64,000 nt of DNA from Ilex aquifolium. Taxonomy: Eukaryota; Streptophyta; Magnoliopsida; Aquifoliales; Aquifoliaceae. The notes beneath the pieces were generated by a model that saw only the letters and a program-made list of their open reading frames with translations, did not search any database and had not been told where the DNA came from. A program made the translations under genes and the position numbers. The stretch lies in contig OX637399.1 in the NCBI GenBank assembly GCA_951799425.1, positions 20,000,001 through 20,064,000 on the forward strand. The letters run 5' to 3'. Of this stretch, positions 57,740 to 64,000 are shown piece by piece. Positions within the stretch are counted from its first letter, which is position 1. Each line of letters starts with the position of its first letter.

Positions 57740-57891
57740 ATTACGCATATAATAATAAGGAGCTCGGAACTTAATTTTAAGATAAGGCTTACGAGATCAA
57801 TAATAATTTTTTAGTGGATTGACTTATTATTAATGGACTGTAGGATGTTTGTTCTAGGTTGAACGTAGGAATCCAACTGGGTAATGCTAGT
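57740..57891. other. AT-rich segment between L3 and element A
   Basis: Continuation of the unknown sequence left of L3. No frame. Element A's LTR begins directly after CTAGT at 57887-57891; the second copy of that possible target duplication would lie beyond the window. Confidence 0.45.
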
Positions 57892-59791
57892 TGATGAGCG
57901 CATAATATTGCATATTTGAAGGGCTCATTACATGCATTATAACTCAACTTTTACATTTAAATACTTAGTGTTAGCCAAAATTGTCAATAATGTTGATATT
58001 TTGATGTTGCATGTTTTTATACCTTAAATCATGTATTTTATAACCTTGCAACTATGATGGAGTGTATGGGGTAGCTTTAAGGATGGTTTGGAGGGGAAAG
58101 AAATCCAATTTTTGCTCACAGTCTGAAAACCTTCCGGAATGTGTATGTCGGCCTTCCGGAAGGTTTTGCTAAAAACCCTGGATGCCTTGTTCACAGCTAA
58201 TACCTTCCGGAAGGTTTTGTCCACTGGAATGAACCTTCTGGAAGATTTTAGCTACTGGAGTAAAACCTTCCGGAAGGACTTGTTGACTGGAATGGACCTT
58301 CCGGAAGGTTTTGCCTTGGGTTTCTTTTTGACTGCCAAAATCTTCCGGAAGACTTGTCTACTGGAATGAACCTTCCGGAAGGTTTTGGCTACTGGAATGA
58401 ACCTTCCGGAAGATTTTTGCTACTGATGTCGACCTTCTGGAAGTTCTTGCATTTGATTCTTTTCATTTAACTGTTCTTTCAGCGACCTTCCGGTAGGTGT
58501 ATGTCGACCTTCCGGAAGGTTTTTTCACTTTTCTCCAGACAGCCTGTAACTCAACTTTGCGGCTTGGAGGGTCCCACATGCACTTCTCCTACATGCTTCC
58601 TGACATCCCTTACACATCCTGGAGCCTCCCTCACCCCTGCATTGATTTGGATGAGTCTTGATAATTAATGAAGAGAGAGAAGAAGAAGGAAGCTGGGTGG
58701 GCAGACAGCTCTGCCTCACCCCCTGTCCAGCCCATGTTGATGCACCCCTAGTGATGGAGATCAACTCTGTAGACCTCCCTCTCTCTCCAGGCACGTTTTG
58801 GGCGGAAAGCAAGAGTCTCCTTGGGGGGGGTATTGATTCATGATGTATTACAGGATAGAGAGTTGGAAAGGGAGAAGCTCTGGGCGAGGAAGACAATGAA
58901 TAGTAGTTTTAGAGAGAGAAAGTTGTGATTTTTGCATTTCTTTTGCTGCATTGTCTTGTAATCAATGGTAGGAACCTTTATATCTTGAATGAATGCCATT
59001 AATGTCATTTTTCCCTTATGTCATTGCTAGTTTAATGCTCCCATTTAAGTTCTACCATTAATGCTTCAAAAGTTATTCATGTTCATAGCTATAAAACAGA
59101 TTTCCATGCTCCATTTCCCTTCCATGTCCATTTCCTTTATGCTTGTCTTGCATTGTTAATATGAGTAGCTAGGATTTAAGTTGGTTAATCCAAGGGAAAA
59201 TTCCTCTTGGGAATACCATTTTCAACTCTTCTTCATTCCTCCCTTTAGAGTCAAATGGTTCGGTTTGACGGGGTTGAGAGTGGATGAGTTGGTGAGCCTT
59301 TGATATTCCGTAGGCCTAGTCACGGTTTATGCTTAGATACTCACCAATCTCGTCCCTAGCTTCCCCCGAATCAATCGTTCATTCATGCTCAATCGGAGGA
59401 AGGCTTTGAGTTGATTTGGTATTCCCATTGGAATGAACCCTTTGGATTAGCCAACACTTGCTTTATTTGCATTTTCATTTACAAACCAAACACAAAACTC
59501 AAACAATAGATTTTACATTTTCTTTTCACTTTTGCAAAATCACTTTCACAAAACTCCCTTTCCTTCCCTGAGGAGACGACCTTGCGATTGGGGAGCGCTT
59601 TTGTTCACACCCGCATTTCATTCCACATATTTTGTTCATTCAACATTTCCATTCACATTTGTTGTTGCTCCTATATCTCTTGCATTATCCAGAGGGAGAG
59701 TGACACTCCCCCATCACTATAAGCCACATACACACATTGAGGGTGAGGGTGATGTTACGAGATTAGGAACGACGTAATTATCAATCAATCA
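57892..59791 (+). mobile_element. 5' LTR of element A (1900 bp)
   Basis: Starts TGATGAGCGCATAA and ends CAATCAATCA. The first 170 bp equal element I's LTR start; from 58057 on it follows the LTR at 1-849 (reverse complement). Type-A palindromes 58132-58520, GGGTCCCAC at 58569-58577, and a U5 region like B's. No clear TATA box. Confidence 0.93.
58126..58522. repeat. TTCCGGAA palindrome array (type A) in A's 5' LTR
   Basis: About a dozen copies at 22-53-bp spacing, colinear with 208-605 (reversed) and with the 3' LTR array at 63602-64000. Two copies read TTCTGGAA here but TTCCGGAA in the 3' LTR. Confidence 0.95.
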
Positions 59792-59794
59792 TTT

Positions 59795-59812
59795 TGGCGC
59801 CGTTGCCGGGGA
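59795..59812 (+). promoter_or_regulatory. Primer-binding site of element A
   Basis: TGGCGCCGTTGCCGGGGA, a perfect complement of the 3' end of plant tRNA-Asp as I remember it, three bases after the LTR. It is the best-preserved primer site in the window. Confidence 0.93.
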
Positions 59813-59925
59813 AGGTAAAGCATCGAGTTCGAGAGGTGATTTTGGGACGGCATAAGGTAAGTCTTGTGATTTTCATCACGGGCCAAGGTATGTCGTCTAA
59901 CTTGTAAATATTTTTGTTTTAGTTT

Positions 59926-60897
59926 GTGTTTTGTATTATGTCTTATAATTTTTATAAAAATGTATATAGTGCCCCACATTTTCAAAATGTGTGTAAGATT
60001 TGTGATGAGTATGGGCATATTACTAGTGAGTGCCCAAGAATGACCTCTTATTTTGAAAACGTATGCAAGATTTGTGGTGAGTATGGACACATCACTAGTG
60101 AGTGCCCAATAAATGCCCCTTATTTTGAATACGTTTGCGAAATTTGTGGTGAGAATGGACACCTCACTAGTGAATGCCCAATAAATTATCCGGTTCAAGA
60201 CTTTGCATGCGAAAACTTTTACCCCAACCATTATGCTACACCGAGTTACTCGAGTTATGGTTGGGAGAATGAACCTCATGATTTTTCATCCAATTTCACA
60301 CCACCTAATGATTTTTGCCACTATCCAACATATAGGGACTCAACCGAACAAGAATTGGAAAATACGTTGTACGAGTTTATTCAATCCCATATGGAATGCA
60401 ATGCCCAAATGACCCAACAACTTTCTGTAATTAGTGATCAACTTAATACATTGACTAATGCTATAATTGCTATGGATGAAGAATTACACCTTGAGCATAG
60501 TCAATGTATTGAGGATGATCACCCCATTGAAATACATATTGAGGTTGAATCTCCCACCACTCTTGATTGTGAAAAGTTTGATGAAGTGATTATCTCACAT
60601 GAGGCTAATGAGCCCAAGGTCTTTTCTCCATCTAAGAGTGGTGTTGAGATTCACATTTCTCAACTTGGGGAGGGCATTGCAATGGAGTTAAGTGAAGAAA
60701 CTTTGAAAGAAAAATTGTATACTCCATTGTTTGAATTGCATAAACTTGCATACACATCTTTTTGGTTGAGACTTTTGAATAATTATCCCTTGTATTGTTG
60801 GATAGATGGTTTAAGAAGGGCATTTATACAACAAAAAAATTTTAAAATCAAAAAAATTAATGGGCGTAAGGTCATATCCGAATTAAAGCCGGATTGA
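59926..60897 (+). CDS. Gag-like protein of element A with three tandem zinc knuckles
   Basis: Open frame of 323 codons, 114 bp after the primer site; a second Met (MSYNF) lies four codons in. Residues ~22-100 hold three CCHC knuckles (CKICDEYGHITSEC, CKICGEYGHITSEC, CEICGENGHLTSEC) repeated every 72 bp. A Tyr/Asn/Pro-rich part, a helix-prone part (ELENTLYEFIQSHMECNAQM, like gag C-termini of D and E) and an acidic part follow. The gag N-terminal core seen in E and D is missing, so it is not a usual gag. It probably binds RNA; other roles unknown. The frame looks whole. Confidence 0.85.
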   Translation: MFCIMSYNFYKNVYSAPHFQNVCKICDEYGHITSECPRMTSYFENVCKICGEYGHITSECPINAPYFEYVCEICGENGHLTSECPINYPVQDFACENFYPNHYATPSYSSYGWENEPHDFSSNFTPPNDFCHYPTYRDSTEQELENTLYEFIQSHMECNAQMTQQLSVISDQLNTLTNAIIAMDEELHLEHSQCIEDDHPIEIHIEVESPTTLDCEKFDEVIISHEANEPKVFSPSKSGVEIHISQLGEGIAMELSEETLKEKLYTPLFELHKLAYTSFWLRLLNNYPLYCWIDGLRRAFIQQKNFKIKKINGRKVISELKPD

Positions 60898-61097
60898 CAA
60901 GAGCCCTCTTTGTTTGTTTTAATGTACATAGTAAGTAGCCTTCTTTGTTTTTATTTTTGTGTATATATGTGTGATTCAAGTTTTTGATAGGTTATATGTC
61001 TTAGAAAGGGTGTTAAAATGTTTTGGAGTTGAGGAGATTTGGTTTGGTTGAGAATTTTTTTTTTAAAGCAATGGAATGGTTTTGCAGCAAAAGACAA

Positions 61098-61403
61098 TAC
61101 CTTCCGGAAGGTTTCATCGACCTTCCGGAAGGTTTTATTCCAGTGAGCAACACCTTCCGGAAGGTTTCATTGACCTTCCGGAAGGTTTTGCCTACTGGAA
61201 TTTTTTGCCTCAGGCGATAAGCAAAACCTTCCGGAAGGTTTCATCGACCTTCCGGAAGATTTTGCCTACTGGAGTGAAACCTTCCGGAAGGTTTTGTCTA
61301 CTGGAATAAACCTACCTTCCGGAAGGTTTTACCTGTTGACCTCTTTATTCAACTGTTCCTGCTCAAACCTTCCGGAAGGTTTCTATCAACCTTCCGGAAG
61401 GTT
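61098..61403. repeat. Internal TTCCGGAA palindrome array (type A) of element A
   Basis: Ten perfect copies at 61102, 61123, 61155, 61176, 61229, 61250, 61282, 61317, 61370 and 61392. Spacings 21, 32, 21, 53, 21, 32, 35, 53, 22. The linkers differ from those in the LTR array, yet the spacings again fall near 2, 3 and 5 helical turns. Position (upstream of the noncoding block) equals that of the ORF X promoter in C1; A has no ORF X. Confidence 0.95.
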
Positions 61404-63352
61404 TTGCCCAAAATGCTAAAAAAAAAGAGGGTTTTATGTTAAAATTTTTGAAAAACCCTTTACATTTCCCCCAAACCTCAGGCTCCCAAGCTTTCTCCTC
61501 TCCTTCTGCTCTATTCAACTCTTCGACATACCTCCTCTAAAAAAAAAAAAAAAAGAGAAAAAGGGTGTATCTTATTTTTCCACTTTCTTTCATTTTCTCA
61601 TTGCATGATTCTTTGTGCATTGAGGATAATGCATAGTTCAAGTTGGGGGGTGAGGTGCACCATTTACATGTTCCGCCACTTTTTGTATAGAATAAGTTGG
61701 AAATGTGAAAATTTTAAAAAAAAATTTGGAACATTTTTGTGAAAAATATTCAATATTGAACTATATTCCTCTATCTTAGTTGTTATGGGATTTGTGAATT
61801 GCTTGATCTTCATTTTGAACTTTGAATACATGAGCACATTATAGAAGTTTATCCTATTGCCAAGAGTATCACATATGTGTTTTCTTTCAAACTTAACCAT
61901 AGTGCACCATGAACTTGTAATTTTGGTAATTTACGGATTGAGTTCACATTTTAGTGCTTGACATGAATAGTGGAGATGAGTAAGAACCCATGTGAGCTTT
62001 AGTGCCAATTCTTGTTGGAGGGAACTTACATGTACTCAAGGAACAATTTTTCAAATTTCACATTTGTTCAATAATCTCATTATGCTTGTTTTGGTTAGGT
62101 GCATTTGTGTAGTTGATTGACTTTGTCTTGAAATGCAATGTGCTCTCCCATGCCTATCTAGAAATGATCTTAGGCCATCTTTGATTTGCTTTGAGCCTTA
62201 GCCTTTTTCTTGTGAAAAATTTATCCCTAGTGCCATGGTTGAGCCTAATTGAATTCGTTTCTATGCCATACATTTGACCAAGCCAATGAAAATGATAAAT
62301 ATCTACCTTACCTTGGTTGTTCCTAGAGCTAAGTATGAGTAATCATAAAAGAGAAGGAAGTATGGTGTGGAAACTCAAACAAAAAGGATGAATGATGTTG
62401 GAACTCAAAGAGTTCAAACGGAAAAGAATGATAAAATACAAGAGAAGGAGAAAAATGGGTGAAAGAAGAAAAAAAAACAAAAGAATGATAAGGAAAAGAA
62501 AAGAAAAGAAAAGAAACAAAGAATTGGTGATGGTGTGAGAATCAAAATCCCATGAAAAGGGAAGTGTTTGTCCAAGATTTAAAGTCTCTCACTCGGAACA
62601 ATCCTCTTTGTTATCCTATACCCTTCATTTCACCTACCTAGATACCACCCCAAGGCCCCATTATAACCCTTGAAAGTCCTAAATGATCTAGAGAATCATG
62701 GGGAAGGCACACTTTTAAAGAAAAAGTAAAGTTAATTTTGCTATCTAATGCCCTAGCATTCCTTTCATGAGATTATGCCAAGGTTGTTTCATTTGTATAC
62801 ATGTGCTTCATTTTTGGATTATATGTGAGCACTTTGTTTTGAGCATAAGATTCTATCTCACATATACACATGGAGAGCATGCTAGGATAATCATGAGTGA
62901 TTCATTGTTGAGAGAACACCCTTGGTGAGTTTTTGCATCGAAGCTTAATTTGGATAGCCATGTGAATGTGAATTACGTTGAGTAAATGCTTAAATTACAT
63001 GTTCATTCCACACACACACGAGTTTTGAAAGGAAATGTATAGGTGAATACTCTAGAATAGCATTTAAAGCTATAATGTGTTGCATGTGTTTTTAGTTAGG
63101 ATGTTTTGAACATAGCTTTTTATTGAAATCTCATTGCTAGTTAAGATAGGGGAATATACTTTAAATATTGGATATTAGCAAGAAGTTTGTAGGTACCTTC
63201 ACTGGAAACCTTCACGAGACAAAACTCGTCCACTAGGGATCACCTAGGGGTTTAAAGGCTTGGTGCATGTGCTAAATGCAATTGCGGAATTAGTATAGGT
63301 TTATTTTTGTTTGCTTGCTTTTACATTTTGTTTGCTAGGGACTAGCAAAGCT
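61404..63352 (+). mobile_element. Noncoding region and conserved block of element A
   Basis: Begins with a leader-like stretch (CCCCAAACCTCAGGCTCCC near 61471) and an A-run at 61540-61555, then an internal purine tract (AAGTTGGGGGGTGAGG, 61639-61654) and the ~1.7-kb block shared with D, I and B. No supported frame. A hairpin ACGAG-loop-CTCGT lies at 63214-63229. Confidence 0.75.
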
Positions 63353-63366
63353 TAAGTTGGGGGGTG
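63353..63366 (+). promoter_or_regulatory. Polypurine tract of element A
   Basis: TAAGTTGGGGGGTG directly before the 3' LTR's TGATGAG. Confidence 0.9.
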
Positions 63367-64000
63367 TGATGAGCGCATAATATTGCATATTTGAAGGGCT
63401 CATTACATGCATTATAACTCAACTTTTGCATTTAAATACTTAGTGTTAGCCAAAATTGTCAATAATGTTGATATTTTGATGTTGCATGTTTTTATACCTT
63501 AAATCATGTATTTTATAACCTTGCAACTATGATGGAGTGTATGGGGTAGCTTTAAGGATGGTTTGGAGGGGAAAGCAATCCAATTTTTGCTCACAGTCTG
63601 AAAACCTTCCGGAAGGTGTATGTCGGCCTTCCGGAAGGTTTTGCTAAAAACCCTGGATGCCTTGTTCATAGCTAATACCTTCCGGAAGGTTTTGTCCACT
63701 GGAATGAACCTTCCGGAAGATTTTAGCTACTGGAGTAAAACCTTCCGGAAGGACTTGTTGACTGGAATGGACCTTCCGGAAGGTTTTGCCTTGGGTTTCT
63801 TTTTGACTGCCAAAATCTTCCGGAAGACTTGTCTACTGGAATGAACCTTCCGGAAGGTTTTGGCTACTGGAATGAACCTTCCGGAAGATTTTTGCTACTG
63901 ATGTCGACCTTCCGGAAGTTCTTGCATTTGATTCTTTTCATTTAACTGTTCTTTCAGCGACCTTCCGGTAGGTGTATGTCGACCTTCCGGAAGGTTTTTT
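63367..64000 (+). mobile_element. 3' LTR of element A, first 634 bp
   Basis: Same start and palindrome array as 57892-58525, about six substitutions, cut by the window end. Confidence 0.95.

Larger units (their letters stand above)
57892..64000 (+). mobile_element. Element A: young non-autonomous Athila-type element, cut by window end
   Basis: 5' LTR 57892-59791, primer site, gag-like ORF, internal type-A palindromes, noncoding block, polypurine tract and the first 634 bp of the 3' LTR. No protease, RT or integrase. Over the visible 634 bp the LTRs differ at about six places (~1%); at a common plant rate of 1.3e-8 per site per year that is roughly 0.3-0.4 million years. The visible parts look whole for a non-autonomous element that would depend on a relative's enzymes. 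Confidence 0.9.

Noticed and set aside
5291-59812. tRNA-Asp genes at the TGGCGCCGTTGCC sequences
   Set aside because: Only ~18 bases complementary to the tRNA 3' end are present, right after LTRs; these are primer-binding sites.

Overview
The window looks like intergenic heterochromatin of a flowering plant, probably a eudicot. I see no host gene. Almost every base belongs to LTR retrotransposons. Most are large Ty3/gypsy elements of the Athila type: their primer sites resemble the 3' end of tRNA-Asp, and they carry gag, protease, RT, RNase H and integrase plus an extra 3' ORF. Pieces of chromovirus (Tekay/Del-like) LTRs lie among them. Lineage and domain names come from motif reading by eye, without database searches.

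Layout. 1-849 is a minus-strand LTR. 850-5340 is the 3' half of a plus-strand element (B): conserved noncoding block, palindrome cluster, ORF X (2048-3331), LTR and a second primer site. 5341-8165 is the end of a chromovirus (G). 8175-9793 is a minus-strand chromovirus-like LTR (H). 9794-55235 is a nest: element E (plus) holds D (minus, 15918-52915) in its gag; D holds C1 (minus, 25468-49297); C1's LTR holds C2 (plus, from 37996); C2 holds I (minus, 43173 to about 46570). E's LTR also holds solo LTR L2 (10009-13928), which holds solo LTR F (11418-13706). Several of these insertions have 5-bp target duplications. 55236-57891 is AT-rich sequence of unknown origin carrying solo LTR L3. 57892-64000 is a young non-autonomous element (A) with an open gag-like frame, cut by the window end.

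The main signal is a set of short perfect palindromes, each with CG at its centre, clustered in promoters: TTCCGGAA (A, LTR1-849, L2, L3), GTACCGGTAC (B, F), CGTTCGAACG (C1, C2, H) and CTACCGGTAG (D, I). In B, C1, C2 and D the same palindrome type lies both in the LTR and directly upstream of ORF X, so two promoters of one element share a code that differs between families. Spacings are regular within a type. Two palindrome types also occur in chromovirus-like LTRs. This resembles a matched regulator/site system, or a swappable promoter cartridge. ORF X of B and D additionally has an in-frame internal start reading MARTK (B) or MARTKQT (D), matching the start of the histone H3 tail.
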